Positions 45,007 to 56,091 of a DNA stretch of 64,000 nt are shown here, one piece after another. The notes under the pieces are model-generated. The model had not been told where the DNA came from and did not search any database. It saw only the letters and a list, made by a program, of their open reading frames with translations. The stretch is taken from NCBI RefSeq assembly GCF_900573885.1, contig NZ_UPSE01000493.1, positions 62,001 to 126,000 of the forward strand, read 5' to 3'. The stretch's first letter is position 1. Every line of letters starts with the position of its first letter. The stretch is from Pseudomonas viridiflava (GTDB taxonomy: Bacteria; Pseudomonadota; Gammaproteobacteria; Pseudomonadales; Pseudomonadaceae). Made by a program: the position numbers and the translations under genes.

Positions 45007-47436
45007 TCAGAACAGATCGATAGGCGCAGCGTCGTCCGCTGGCAATGGGCTGCCGGGGGCGCTGGTGCCGGGGTCGAGTTCGCTCATCGGCGGCGGCGAG
45101 TCCTCATTTTTAAACAGCTCGAAGTAAGCGTTCGGTGTGCCTGGTGAGGCAGCGCGACCGCTGACCGGATCGATGCGAAGCGTCAGCAAGCCCGGTGGCT
45201 CCGGCAGCGTGTGCATGGGTTTGTCTTTGAGTGCCGCGCTCATGTAATTCATCCAGATTGGCAGCGCGACGGTGCCGCCGAACTCGTGGCTGCCGAGGCT
45301 TTCCGGTTGGTCGAAGCCGGTCCAAACGGTGGTCATATAGTCGGCGTTGAAACCGGAGAACCAGCTGTCTTTCGACTCGTTGGTGGTGCCGGTTTTGCCC
45401 GCGATGTCGCTACGGCCCATGGACAGGGCGCGGCGGCCAGTGCCGCGTTTGATAACGTCTTGCAGCATGCTGGTGAGGATGTAGCTCGTGCGGGCGTCAA
45501 CAATACGTTCCGCCACAACCGGGGCCGGGGCGCTGCTCGCTTGAGCCGGAAGATTCTCGGCGATTGCTGCCGGGTCGATTACGGTTTCCGGTTGGTCTTC
45601 GTTTTCGCCCGGCGCGCTGGGCGGATTGGCGACAAACAAGGGCTCGCCGTTACGGCTGTGAATGCTTTGAATCAGGTAGGGCTGCACTTTGTAGCCGCCG
45701 TTGGCGAATGTGCTCCAGCCCCCGGCGATTTCCACCGGAGTGAGGTTCGCTGTGCCCAGCGCCAGGGACAGGTTGCGCGGCAGATCCTGCTTGTTGAAAC
45801 CGAAGCGGCTGACATAGTCGAGGGCGTACTCGATGCCAATGGCCTGCAGCAGCCGAATGGATACGAGGTTGCGCGACTTATAAAGGGCCTCGCGCAAGCG
45901 GATCGGGCCAAGGAACGTGTTGGTGTCGTTCTTTGGCCGCCAGACCTGGTCCAGATACTCATCCACGAAAACAATCGGGGCGTCGTTTACCAGCGTGGCG
46001 GCGGTGTAGCCTTTATCCAGTGCGGCGCTATAAATGAAAGGCTTGAAGCTCGAGCCGGGCTGGCGTTTGGCTTGAGTGGCGCGGTTGTAATTGCTTTGCT
46101 CGAACGAGAAACCACCCACCAGCGCGCGAATCGCGCCATTTTTTGGATCGAGTGAAACCAATGCGCCCTGAGCCGCCGGGATTTGGCTGAAGGCGAGGCT
46201 GCCATCTTCCTGGCGTAGCACGCGAATCAGGTCACCAACTTGCACAACGTCGTCCGGCTTCTGTGGGCGCGGACCAAGGCTGTTGGTGTTCAGGAAGGGG
46301 CGTGCCCACTTCATGCTTTCCCAGCTGACCGTCTCTTCCTGCCCGCTGCGGGTGAGCACCAGAATTCCGCTTTTTTCGACCTGGGTAACGATGGCGGGCT
46401 CGATGCCGTTCTGCACCTTCTGCTTGGTCAGCTCGGCTTGCCATGCCTCCCGTGTCATGCCCGGAAGGCGGGTCTCCGGGCCGCGAAAGCCATGGCGCTG
46501 GTCGTAGCTGATCAGGCCGCTGCGAACTGCTTCGTTGGCTGCTTCCTGAAGGTTGCTCGGAACCGTTGTGGTGACGTGAAAACCTTCGGTATAGGCCTCG
46601 CTGCCATAGCGTCCGACCATTTCTGCCCGAGCCATTTCGGCAATGTACGGGGCCTGAACTTCGGGTGTCGGGACGTGGTAACTGGCGTCGATAGGCTCGG
46701 CAAGCGCGGTCTCGTAGCGGCCCTGGTCGATCTTGCCAAGCTTGAACATGCGGCCCAGGATCCAGTCTCGGCGTTCCTTGCTGCGCTGCGGATTTACCAG
46801 CGGATTGAAGCGCGAAGGTGCCTTTGGTAAGCCGGCGATCATTGCCATCTGTCCCAGGCTCAAATCATGCATGGGTTTTCCGTAGTACACCTGCGCGGCT
46901 GCTTCGATGCCGTAAGCGCGATTACCGAGGTAGATCTTGTTGACGTACAGCTCAAGAATTTCGTCTTTGCTCAGCTCACGCTCTATTTGTAACGCCAACA
47001 GGATTTCATTGATCTTGCGCGAAAAGCTGCGCTCGTTAGTGAGGAAGAAGTTCTTCGCCACCTGCATGGTGATAGTGCTACCGCCCGACTGGATTTGGCC
47101 GCCGCTTTTTAATAATTGCGTGGCAGCGCGCATCAGGCTGCTGAGGTCGACGCCATAATGATTGGCAAAATTGTCGTCTTCGGCAGAAAGCAGCGCTTTG
47201 ATGAAGTCTGGAGGGATGTCGGCGAAGCGGATTGGAGTGCGGCGCATTTCGCCAAACTCGGCGATCAGCTTGGCGTCGCTGCTGTAGATGCGCAGCGGGA
47301 TCTGCAGCTGGATGCGGCGCAGCGAATCCACGGATGGCAAACCGGGGCTAAGGTACAGATAAGCGCCGGACAGACTGAGCAACAGTCCACAAAAAACGGC
47401 TACGCAGGACCACCAGAAGAACTTCAGCAGGCGCAT
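45007..47436 (-). CDS. ponA: Penicillin-binding protein 1A
   Basis: 809 residues from the ATG at 47436; a TTG directly before it adds one residue. N-terminal membrane anchor (residues 5-28), GT51 transglycosylase domain (about 55-230) with EDDNFANHYGVD and GGSTITMQVAKNFF, and a transpeptidase domain with SxxK in PGSSFKP, SRN and KTGTT. An extra OB-like domain sits between. It polymerises and cross-links peptidoglycan. Divergent from the pilMNOPQ operon. Confidence 0.97.
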   Translation of the reverse strand: MRLLKFFWWSCVAVFCGLLLSLSGAYLYLSPGLPSVDSLRRIQLQIPLRIYSSDAKLIAEFGEMRRTPIRFADIPPDFIKALLSAEDDNFANHYGVDLSSLMRAATQLLKSGGQIQSGGSTITMQVAKNFFLTNERSFSRKINEILLALQIERELSKDEILELYVNKIYLGNRAYGIEAAAQVYYGKPMHDLSLGQMAMIAGLPKAPSRFNPLVNPQRSKERRDWILGRMFKLGKIDQGRYETALAEPIDASYHVPTPEVQAPYIAEMARAEMVGRYGSEAYTEGFHVTTTVPSNLQEAANEAVRSGLISYDQRHGFRGPETRLPGMTREAWQAELTKQKVQNGIEPAIVTQVEKSGILVLTRSGQEETVSWESMKWARPFLNTNSLGPRPQKPDDVVQVGDLIRVLRQEDGSLAFSQIPAAQGALVSLDPKNGAIRALVGGFSFEQSNYNRATQAKRQPGSSFKPFIYSAALDKGYTAATLVNDAPIVFVDEYLDQVWRPKNDTNTFLGPIRLREALYKSRNLVSIRLLQAIGIEYALDYVSRFGFNKQDLPRNLSLALGTANLTPVEIAGGWSTFANGGYKVQPYLIQSIHSRNGEPLFVANPPSAPGENEDQPETVIDPAAIAENLPAQASSAPAPVVAERIVDARTSYILTSMLQDVIKRGTGRRALSMGRSDIAGKTGTTNESKDSWFSGFNADYMTTVWTGFDQPESLGSHEFGGTVALPIWMNYMSAALKDKPMHTLPEPPGLLTLRIDPVSGRAASPGTPNAYFELFKNEDSPPPMSELDPGTSAPGSPLPADDAAPIDLF

Positions 47437-47539
47437 CAAAATGTTTGGATTTCCAGATAAAAGAAAGAGTTAAGCGTAGGGCGATGTCGAAAGGGAAAAA
47501 CTGTTCACATTATAAGCGCTTTTTTTGCCAGGTAGCCAT

Positions 47540-47568
47540 TTGCGCTTATGTCAAGACTGTTATTTAAT
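47540..47568 (+). promoter_or_regulatory. Sigma-70-like promoter of pilMNOPQ
   Basis: TTGCGC, 17-base spacer, TTTAAT, ending about 50 bases before pilM. An A+T-rich inverted repeat (TATTT...AAATA) follows at the start of the leader. Confidence 0.4.
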
Positions 47569-47593
47569 GTGAAAAAACATAAATAGTCCGTAA

Positions 47594-48684
<1,091 letters not shown>

Positions 48685-48685
<1 letters not shown>

Positions 48686-49254
48686 TGGCGCGTATTAACT
48701 TACTGCCGTGGCGGGAACAGCTGCGCGAGGAGCGCAAACAGCGGTTTCTGGTGACGTTGGCAGGTGTATTGATTGTGGCTGGCGGTGCTGTGTTTCTCGG
48801 CGATCAATACTTGAGCGGCGCAATTGATCAACAGAACGCACGCAACGAATTCGTCAAGAAAGAAATTGCTGTTCTCGATGCCCGCATCAAAGAAATCAGC
48901 GAACTGAAAACCCGCCGCCAGCAACTGCTTGAGCGGATGAAGATTATTCAGGACTTGCAGGGCAACCGTCCGATTATCGGGCGGGTGTTTGATCAGTTGG
49001 CTAGAACGCTGCCGGATGGTGTTTATTTCACCTCGCTTTCGATGAAAGGCAAAACCATTGCTATCAACGGTGCTGCCGAATCCAACAACCGTGTTTCGAA
49101 CTTGATGCGAAATCTTGACGGGTCGGAGTGGCTGGTTTCCCCTAATTTGACCGCCGTGAAGGCGGTGACCGCCGGTGAGCTGGATCAGGCCAACGTGTTT
49201 CAGTTGAGCGTTCAGCAAACCCAGCCAGCAGCTGATGAAGGAGTCAAGAAATGA
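48685..49254 (+). CDS. pilN: Type IV pilus alignment protein PilN
   Basis: 189 residues. It begins MARINLLPWREQLREERKQRFL, the cytoplasmic INLLPWR motif that docks in PilM, then one membrane helix (about 25-45), a coiled coil and a periplasmic ferredoxin-like domain. Overlaps pilM by one base (TAATG) and pilO by four. Confidence 0.96.
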
Positions 49255-49874
49255 GCCTGTCTGACTCGTTGGAAAGTCTGCGCAAGATCGACGTTTCGGA
49301 TCTTGACTTAAATAACCTGGGTTCTTGGCCTGCTCCCGTTAAAGCCATTGCCTGTTTGATTCTCTTAATCGCGGTGCTGGCGCTCGGTTATAACTTTCAT
49401 TTGAAAGATCTTCAGACAGCGCTGGATGTTCAGCGCGGCGAAGAAGTGACATTGAAAGAGCAATACTCTGCCAAAGCGTTTCAGGCGGCTAATCTCGAAG
49501 CATATAAAGATCAAATGAAGGAAATGGAAGTTTCTTTCGGTGCTCTGCTGCGCCAACTTCCAAGCGATACTGAAGTGCCTGGTTTGCTTGAGGACATCAC
49601 GCGTACAGGGCTGGGTAGCGGGCTGGAATTCGAGCAGATCAGTTTGCTGCCAGAATCTGCGCAGCAATTCTATATCGAGCTGCCGATCCAGATTTCCGTT
49701 GTTGGGGCATACCACGACTTGGCCACTTTCGTCAGCGGCGTAGCGAGTCTGCCGCGAATCGTTACTTTGCACGATTTCGATATTGTGCCGGTTAGTTCGG
49801 AAAGTACGTCGAAGCTGCGGATGAATATCTTGGCTAAAACCTATCGCTACAACGATAAGGGAGCGGCCAAATAA
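49251..49874 (+). CDS. pilO: Type IV pilus alignment protein PilO
   Basis: 207 residues, one membrane helix (about 28-47: IACLILLIAVLALGYNF), then a coiled coil and a periplasmic ferredoxin-like domain with GLEFEQISLLPE. It heterodimerises with PilN. Overlaps pilP by one base. Confidence 0.95.
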   Translation: MSLSDSLESLRKIDVSDLDLNNLGSWPAPVKAIACLILLIAVLALGYNFHLKDLQTALDVQRGEEVTLKEQYSAKAFQAANLEAYKDQMKEMEVSFGALLRQLPSDTEVPGLLEDITRTGLGSGLEFEQISLLPESAQQFYIELPIQISVVGAYHDLATFVSGVASLPRIVTLHDFDIVPVSSESTSKLRMNILAKTYRYNDKGAAK

Positions 49875-50401
49875 TGAAGATCTCTAAACTTCTTCTCGGT
49901 ACGCTCTTTCTGGCCACTTTGGCTGGCTGCGATACGAGTGGCGATTTCGCAGACCTGCAAGCTTACATGGACGAAGTACGCGCCCGCCCGAAAGGGTCAA
50001 TCGAGCCGCTACCGAAGTTCCAGCCGTACGAAGCGTTTACTTACAGTGCTGCTGCGTTGCGTAGCCCGTTCCAGCCGCCTGTAAAGATCGACCTGGTTAA
50101 TCGCCAGAAAGGCTCGAAAGAAATCAAGCCTGACGAAACCCGCATCAAACAGTTCCTGGAAGGTTTCAATATTGAAGTCTTCCAGATGGTGGGCACGCTC
50201 TCGAACGAAGCCGGCATGTTTGCCTTGGTGAACGGCGCTGGCGGTGTACATCGTGTGAGAGTAGGCGACTACTTGGGACGTAACAATGGACGCATCATCG
50301 CCATCAACGAGGGCAAGATCGACGTGGTCGAGATTGTTCCGGATGGTGAAGGTGGCTGGCTAGAGCGGCCACGAAGCCTCTCTCTCAAAGAGCGCTCTTA
50401 A
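49874..50401 (+). CDS. pilP: Type IV pilus lipoprotein PilP
   Basis: 175 residues. Signal peptide with lipobox LAGC; inner-membrane lipoprotein that links PilN/O to PilQ. The C-terminal beta-barrel domain has the GGVHRVRVGDYLGRNNGRIIAI strand set. It overlaps pilO by one base and is followed by pilQ after a 15-base gap. Confidence 0.95.
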   Translation: MKISKLLLGTLFLATLAGCDTSGDFADLQAYMDEVRARPKGSIEPLPKFQPYEAFTYSAAALRSPFQPPVKIDLVNRQKGSKEIKPDETRIKQFLEGFNIEVFQMVGTLSNEAGMFALVNGAGGVHRVRVGDYLGRNNGRIIAINEGKIDVVEIVPDGEGGWLERPRSLSLKERS

Positions 50402-50416
50402 AGGGTGGGGTGGAAG

Positions 50417-52543
50417 ATGAAAAACAATTACCGGTCGGTACAACGGAACCTGAGTATGAAAAGCTCGCTGTCGCGCATCTGCATATCTGTTTTGGTCGCG
50501 GTTATCTCGCCAACTCTGTTGGCTGCTAACTTGAAAACGCTTGATGTCGCCGCTTTGCCGGGTGACCGTGTCGAGCTCAAATTGGCATTCGACGAGCCGG
50601 TGGCTGCGCCTCGTGGCTACACCATCGAGCAACCGGCGCGTATTGCGCTGGACCTGCCGGGCGTTACCAACCAGACCGGCGCCAAGAACCGCGAGCTGGG
50701 CGTAGGTAATGCGCGCAGCGTTACCGTTGTTGAGGCCAAAGACCGCACGCGTCTGATCATCAATCTGGCCACTCTTGTTCCGTACAGCACCCGCGCTGAA
50801 GGTAACAATCTGTTTGTTATCGTTGGCGAGGGCGCGCTTTCTGGCGCCCCTGTGGCCACTGCTGTCGCCCCGGCTGCGCCGATCGCCGCCGCTCCGGCGA
50901 AAAAGAACTTCGCGCCAGTTAACAAGAGCATCGCCAATATCGATTTCCAGCGCGGCGAACAGGGCGAGGGTAACGTTGTTATCCAGCTGTCCGATGCGTC
51001 GGTGAATCCTGATATTCAGGAGCAGGGCGGGAAGATTCGTCTGGCATTTGCTCGCACCGATCTGCCTGAGTCTCTGCGCGTTCGTCTGGATGTAAAAGAC
51101 TTCGCGACCCCGGTGCAGTTTGTTAGCGCCGTTGAAGAGGGCGACAAGGCGATTATCACGGTCGAGCCTACCGGCATGTACGACTACCTGGCTTACCAGG
51201 CTGATAACAAACTGACAATTAGTGTCAAACCGCTGAGCCAGGAAGATGCGGAAAAACGTAAGCAGGATCGCTTCGCTTACAGCGGCGAGAAGCTCTCGCT
51301 CAACTTCCAGGACATCGACGTTCGCTCGGTTCTGCAACTGATCGCTGACTTCACCGACCTCAACCTCGTGGCCAGTGACACCGTTCAAGGCAACATCACC
51401 CTGCGCCTGCAAAACGTGCCGTGGGACCAGGCGCTGGATCTGGTGCTGAAAACCAAAGGCCTGGACAAGCGCAAAATCGGCAACGTGTTGATGGTGGCGC
51501 CAGCTGATGAAATTGCTGCTCGCGAGCGTCAGGAGCTGGAGTCGCAGAAACAAGTGGCCGAACTGGCTCCGCTGCGTAAAGACATCATCCAGCTGAACTA
51601 TGCCAAAGCCTCGGACATCGCCAAGATCTACGAAGCTGAAGGCGCCAAGGGCACCTTGAAAGACGACATGCGTGGCTCGGTGATTTTCGATGACCGCACC
51701 AACAGCCTGATCGTGACCCTGACTCAGGAGCGCATCGACGAGCTGCGTCGCATCATCACGCAACTGGACATTCCGGTTCGTCAGGTGATGATCGAAGCCC
51801 GTATCGTTGAAGCCAACGTCAACTATGACAAGAGCCTCGGTGTGCGTTGGGGTGGTACCCAGCTGTTCGGTAACGGTCGCGGCTCGGTCTACGGTAGCGA
51901 TGATAACGGCGACGAAGCTGGCGATGACGGCGAAGACAGCAACGGTAACTACCCGTTCGTTGACATGGGCGTTGCAAACCGCACCGCAGGTATCGGCATC
52001 GGTTTTGTTAGCGACAACCTGATCCTCGATCTGGAGCTGTCGGCCATGGAAAAAACCGGTAACGGTGAAGTGGTTTCTCAGCCCAAGGTTGTAACGTCGG
52101 ACAAAGAAACCGCGAAAATTCTCAAAGGTTCTGAGATTCCCTATCAGGAAGCCAGCTCCAGTGGCGCGACCAGCACCTCCTTTAAGGAAGCTTCTCTGTC
52201 GCTGGAAGTAACGCCGCAAATCACCCCGGACAATCGCATCATCATCGAAGTGAAAGTCACCAAGGATGAGCCTGATTTCGCCAACGCCCTGAACGGTGTT
52301 CCGCCGATCAAGAAAAACGAAGTCAATGCGAAGGTACTGGTCAGCGATGGCGAAACGATCGTGATTGGTGGTGTGTTCTCGAACACCCAGACCAAGTCGG
52401 TCGACAAGGTGCCGTTCCTGGGTGACCTGCCGTACCTGGGTCGCCTGTTCCGCCGCGACGTTGTCTCCGACAACAAGAACGAACTGCTGGTTTTCCTGAC
52501 TCCGCGTATCATGAACAACTCGGCAATCGCTGTGAGTCGCTAA
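50417..52543 (+). CDS. pilQ: Type IV pilus secretin PilQ
   Basis: 708 residues from the ATG at 50417 (GGGGTGG upstream); a GTG four codons earlier is also in frame. Signal peptide ends PTLLAA. AMIN domains (about 30-260) bind peptidoglycan; N0/N1 and the secretin domain follow, with [17 protein letters not shown] and [10 protein letters not shown] near the end. It forms the outer-membrane pore for the pilus. The 712-residue size matches the family. Confidence 0.96.
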   Translation: MKNNYRSVQRNLSMKSSLSRICISVLVAVISPTLLAANLKTLDVAALPGDRVELKLAFDEPVAAPRGYTIEQPARIALDLPGVTNQTGAKNRELGVGNARSVTVVEAKDRTRLIINLATLVPYSTRAEGNNLFVIVGEGALSGAPVATAVAPAAPIAAAPAKKNFAPVNKSIANIDFQRGEQGEGNVVIQLSDASVNPDIQEQGGKIRLAFARTDLPESLRVRLDVKDFATPVQFVSAVEEGDKAIITVEPTGMYDYLAYQADNKLTISVKPLSQEDAEKRKQDRFAYSGEKLSLNFQDIDVRSVLQLIADFTDLNLVASDTVQGNITLRLQNVPWDQALDLVLKTKGLDKRKIGNVLMVAPADEIAARERQELESQKQVAELAPLRKDIIQLNYAKASDIAKIYEAEGAKGTLKDDMRGSVIFDDRTNSLIVTLTQERIDELRRIITQLDIPVRQVMIEARIVEANVNYDKSLGVRWGGTQLFGNGRGSVYGSDDNGDEAGDDGEDSNGNYPFVDMGVANRTAGIGIGFVSDNLILDLELSAMEKTGNGEVVSQPKVVTSDKETAKILKGSEIPYQEASSSGATSTSFKEASLSLEVTPQITPDNRIIIEVKVTKDEPDFANALNGVPPIKKNEVNAKVLVSDGETIVIGGVFSNTQTKSVDKVPFLGDLPYLGRLFRRDVVSDNKNELLVFLTPRIMNNSAIAVSR

Positions 52544-52547
52544 ATCT

Positions 52548-53066
52548 GTGCGAAATCTGATTCTTGTAGGCCCGATGGGTGCAGGGAAAAGCACCATCGG
52601 GAGATTGCTGGCAAAAGAGTTGAAGCTGTCATTCAAAGACTCTGATAAGGAAATCGAGCAGCGCACCGGAGCCAACATTCCCTGGATCTTTGACGTCGAA
52701 GGGGAAGCTGGTTTCCGCGAGCGCGAGCAGGCGGTTATCGGTCAGCTCTGTGAGCTCGATGGTGTGGTGCTCGCTACCGGTGGTGGCGCTGTGCTGCGTC
52801 CGGAGAATCGCTCGGCGCTGCGTGCTGGCGGTCGAGTTGTGTATCTGCACACATCGGTTGATCAGCAATTGGACCGCACCTCGCGGGATCGAAATCGCCC
52901 GCTGCTTCGTACTGCCAATCCCGGAAAAGTGCTCGCCGACTTGATGCATATACGTGACCCGCTGTATCGGGAAATCGCGGATGTGATTATCGAAACGGAT
53001 GAGCGTCCACCGCGTATGGTGGTGCAGGAAATTCTGGAGCGCCTCGAGGCGCTTCATCCACGTTAA
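52548..53066 (+). CDS. aroK: Shikimate kinase
   Basis: 172 residues, GTG start four bases after pilQ, with no clear ribosome site; translation is likely coupled to pilQ. Walker A is GPMGAGKST; shikimate-binding DSDKEIE and the lid region R-x-R-x-R-P (DRNRPLL) follow. It makes shikimate-3-phosphate. The pilQ-aroK-aroB arrangement is typical of gammaproteobacteria. Confidence 0.96.
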   Translation: MRNLILVGPMGAGKSTIGRLLAKELKLSFKDSDKEIEQRTGANIPWIFDVEGEAGFREREQAVIGQLCELDGVVLATGGGAVLRPENRSALRAGGRVVYLHTSVDQQLDRTSRDRNRPLLRTANPGKVLADLMHIRDPLYREIADVIIETDERPPRMVVQEILERLEALHPR

Positions 53067-53116
53067 AGCGCACGTCGATATGCGCTATCCTATGGCCCTT
53101 TTCTCGTGGGGGCTTC

Positions 53117-54220
53117 ATGCAGACTCTTCAAGTTGAGCTGGGCGAACGTAGTTATCCCATCTATATCGGCGCGGACCTTCTGGGTCAGGCCTCGTTTTTC
53201 TCCCGACACATTGCGGGCAAGCAAGTTGCCATCGTCAGCAATGAAACCGTTGCTCCGCTCTATCTCCAGTCCTTGATGCAGGCGCTGGCCGGCTTTGATG
53301 TGGCGACTGTCATTCTTCCGGACGGCGAAGCCTACAAAGGCTGGGAAACGCTGCAGCTGATTTTTGATGGTCTGCTGACGGCGCGGCACGAGCGCAGCAC
53401 CACCGTTATTGCCCTGGGCGGCGGTGTGATCGGCGACATGGCGGGTTTCGCTGCTGCCTGTTATCAGCGCGGCGTCGACTTTATTCAGGTCCCCACCACC
53501 CTGCTTTCCCAGGTGGATTCCTCAGTAGGCGGAAAAACGGGCATCAATCACCCGTTGGGCAAGAACATGGTTGGGGCGTTTTACCAGCCCAACGCCGTGC
53601 TTATCGATACCGCGACACTCAATACCCTGCCCGCGCGGGAACTCTCGGCCGGTCTGGCTGAAGTCATCAAATACGGTTTGATCTGTGACGCGCCGTTCCT
53701 GAGCTGGCTTGAGGCCAACGTCGACGCGCTGCGCGGTCTTGACCAGGCCGCCCTCACCGAAGCCATTGCACGTTCGTGTGCAGCCAAGGCAAAAGTAGTC
53801 GGTGCGGACGAGCGTGAGTCGGGAGTCCGCGCCACGCTCAATCTCGGTCACACATTCGGCCATGCCATCGAAACCCATATGGGCTACGGCGTCTGGTTAC
53901 ACGGTGAGGCCGTTGCTGCCGGTACGGTAATGGCGCTGGAAATGTCTTGCCGGCTCGGATGGATCAGCGCGGCCGATCGCGACCGTGGCATCCGTCTGTT
54001 CCTGAAGGCGGGCCTTCCCGTAATTCCGCCAGAAGAAATGACCGCTGAGGACTTTCTCACCCATATGGCGGTCGATAAGAAAGTTCTTGGCGGCCGGTTG
54101 CGCCTCGTCCTGCTTCGCCAGATGGGCGAAGCGGTTGTGACGGGCGATTTTCCCCGCGAGATTTTGGATGCCACTCTGGTTGCGGACTACCGCGCCATGG
54201 TGGAACACCTTGAAGACTAA
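53117..54220 (+). CDS. aroB: 3-dehydroquinate synthase
   Basis: 367 residues. NAD+ and zinc enzyme with [54 protein letters not shown], and HTFGHAIE (zinc His). It acts second in the shikimate pathway. Located between aroK and the damX-like gene. Confidence 0.97.
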   Translation: MQTLQVELGERSYPIYIGADLLGQASFFSRHIAGKQVAIVSNETVAPLYLQSLMQALAGFDVATVILPDGEAYKGWETLQLIFDGLLTARHERSTTVIALGGGVIGDMAGFAAACYQRGVDFIQVPTTLLSQVDSSVGGKTGINHPLGKNMVGAFYQPNAVLIDTATLNTLPARELSAGLAEVIKYGLICDAPFLSWLEANVDALRGLDQAALTEAIARSCAAKAKVVGADERESGVRATLNLGHTFGHAIETHMGYGVWLHGEAVAAGTVMALEMSCRLGWISAADRDRGIRLFLKAGLPVIPPEEMTAEDFLTHMAVDKKVLGGRLRLVLLRQMGEAVVTGDFPREILDATLVADYRAMVEHLED

Positions 54221-54231
54221 TTGAGAGCCAC

Positions 54232-55866
54232 ATGACCAGTCTGCACGCCGACGAGGCCTTTCTCGGCCACTACCAATTCAGTCACGACCCCTTTGCCGCT
54301 CGCGTCCCTGGCTTCAAGTTTTTTCCGGCTCAGCGCAAGCCTGTGCTTGGCCAACTGCACCATCTGGCGCGCTACAGCCAGCTGCTGCTGGTAGTCAGTG
54401 GCCCGCAAGGCAGCGGTAAAACCTTGCTGCGTCAGGCGCTGGTTGCCAGCACCAACAAGCAAGCGGTGCACAGCGTCGTGTTCTCCGCGCGCGGCACCAC
54501 AGACGCTGCCGGCGTGATGCGGCAGATCGCTCAGGGGCTGAACGTGCAGCAGGCGGACGCCCGTTCGTTGCTGTCGCAGGTTGCGCAGCTGTCGTTGACT
54601 GGGCAGGAAGTTTATTTACTGATCGATGATGCGGAGTCGCTGGCTGACGACGCCCTGGATGCGCTGTTGGCCCTGGCTGCCGGGAATGCCGAAGGTCGTC
54701 CCCATGTATTCCTCTTTGGCGAGTCCGCATTGTTGCCGCGTTTGGAGTTGCTGGCCGACGGCGAAGAACGTTTTCACGCCATTGAGCTGGACCCCTACAG
54801 CGAAGAGGAAACGCGCGATTACCTGGCGCAGCGTCTGGAAGGCGCGGGACAGGGCATTGAGCTGTTTACCGATGAACAGATCGCCGACATTCACATGCAG
54901 TCCGCTGGCTGGCCGGGTGCGATTAATCAGGTGGCTCGCGAAACCTTGATCGAGTCGATGCTGGCGAATCGTGGCGGCGCAGCCAAGGCTGGGATGGCGT
55001 TCAAGTTACCGAAGAAACATCTATTGGCGCTCGTGGTGGTGGCAATCGCCGTCGGTGCAGCCTGGATGATGCAAGGGCGCAGCAAGCAAGAGCCTGAGGC
55101 GCCTGCTTCCGCGCAGCTGCCAATGGGTGGTGCGACGGCGCCGGCAACCGATCCTTCCGCACCGGCAGCGCCTGCCGACGGCAAGGGCCCGTCCGTTGAA
55201 TTTGCCGGTTCGACCCAGCCTCTGCCTTTGCCTTTGGTAGGTCAGGCTCAGCCCGTTATTCGTGAGCCGCTCGCGCAAGCGTCCGGCTTGGGGGATAGCG
55301 ACGATGACGGGGCAGTCGAGCCGCCGGCAAGCGCTGTACCGCCGACCGTTACCAGTATGGCGCCGCCGCAGGGCGCTACGGCCAGCACTCCGCCCGCTGC
55401 GCCGGTGATTGCTCCGTCTGCTCCGGTTGCCGCGCCGGCTGGGCCCACTGTAGCTACCGCAGCGAAGCCGCAAGCGGCTACTCCGGCGGTCAAGCCGGCT
55501 GCACCAGCCACACCGGCGGCTGCCCCGGTAAAACCAGTTGCCAAGGTTGAAAAACCCGCCTCGCCAGCTGCCAGTGGTTCGTCCGGTGGTTGGTACGCGA
55601 GTCAGGCCGGCGGCAACTTTGCGCTGCAGGTGTTGGGTACCGGATCGGAAAGTGCTGCTCAGGCATTTGTTCGTCAGAACGGCGCCGACTATCACTACTT
55701 CAAGAAAACCCTGAACGGTAAACCGTTGTACGTCGTAACGTACGGCAGCTTCGCCAATCGTAGCGCCGCCCAGGCCGCGATCAAGAACCTCCCGGCCAAG
55801 GTACAGGCCGGCAAGCCGTGGCCTCGCACTTTCTCCAGCATCCAACAAGAAGCTCAAGCGCGCTGA
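54232..55866 (+). CDS. DamX-like AAA plus SPOR-domain protein
   Basis: 544 residues. An N-terminal ATPase domain (about 1-245) carries Walker A GPQGSGKTLL. A membrane helix follows at about 262-282 (LLALVVVAIAVGAAWMM), then a Pro/Ala-rich periplasmic linker (about 290-465) and a C-terminal SPOR domain (about 468-544) that binds septal peptidoglycan. This is the AAA/SPOR relative of DamX encoded after aroB in pseudomonads; likely a cell-division factor. Confidence 0.9.
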   Translation: MTSLHADEAFLGHYQFSHDPFAARVPGFKFFPAQRKPVLGQLHHLARYSQLLLVVSGPQGSGKTLLRQALVASTNKQAVHSVVFSARGTTDAAGVMRQIAQGLNVQQADARSLLSQVAQLSLTGQEVYLLIDDAESLADDALDALLALAAGNAEGRPHVFLFGESALLPRLELLADGEERFHAIELDPYSEEETRDYLAQRLEGAGQGIELFTDEQIADIHMQSAGWPGAINQVARETLIESMLANRGGAAKAGMAFKLPKKHLLALVVVAIAVGAAWMMQGRSKQEPEAPASAQLPMGGATAPATDPSAPAAPADGKGPSVEFAGSTQPLPLPLVGQAQPVIREPLAQASGLGDSDDDGAVEPPASAVPPTVTSMAPPQGATASTPPAAPVIAPSAPVAAPAGPTVATAAKPQAATPAVKPAAPATPAAAPVKPVAKVEKPASPAASGSSGGWYASQAGGNFALQVLGTGSESAAQAFVRQNGADYHYFKKTLNGKPLYVVTYGSFANRSAAQAAIKNLPAKVQAGKPWPRTFSSIQQEAQAR

Positions 55867-55971
55867 TCAACGCGCGCTTACACTGCAATGACCGGGTGGT
55901 CTTTAGCACGACCGCCTGGTACTTTCTTATAAAAAGGCGACATAAGGTTTCGCGGTTTCGCCGTTGAACAT

Positions 55972-56000
55972 TTGTTCGTCGATATTCGTCTGTGTACAAT
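55972..56000 (+). promoter_or_regulatory. Sigma-70-like promoter of gltBD
   Basis: TTGTTC, 17-base spacer, TACAAT, ending 92 bases before the gltB start. Matches the consensus well in the -10. The downstream leader also has an Anr-like TTGAAATAGATCAA at 56057-56070. Confidence 0.55.
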
Positions 56001-56091
56001 GACCCCCCTTTTGCCTGCGCAAAGCTGGCGCAATGACCTGCGCGCACGGTAAGTGTTTGAAATAGATCAAGTTTGCCTGGTGAGAGTCCCT

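Noticed and set aside
50360..52678. 772-codon minus-strand ORF opposite pilQ and aroK
   Set aside because: It crosses two real genes in antisense and has no recognisable domain. PilQ on the plus strand is full length and in operon with pilMNOP.
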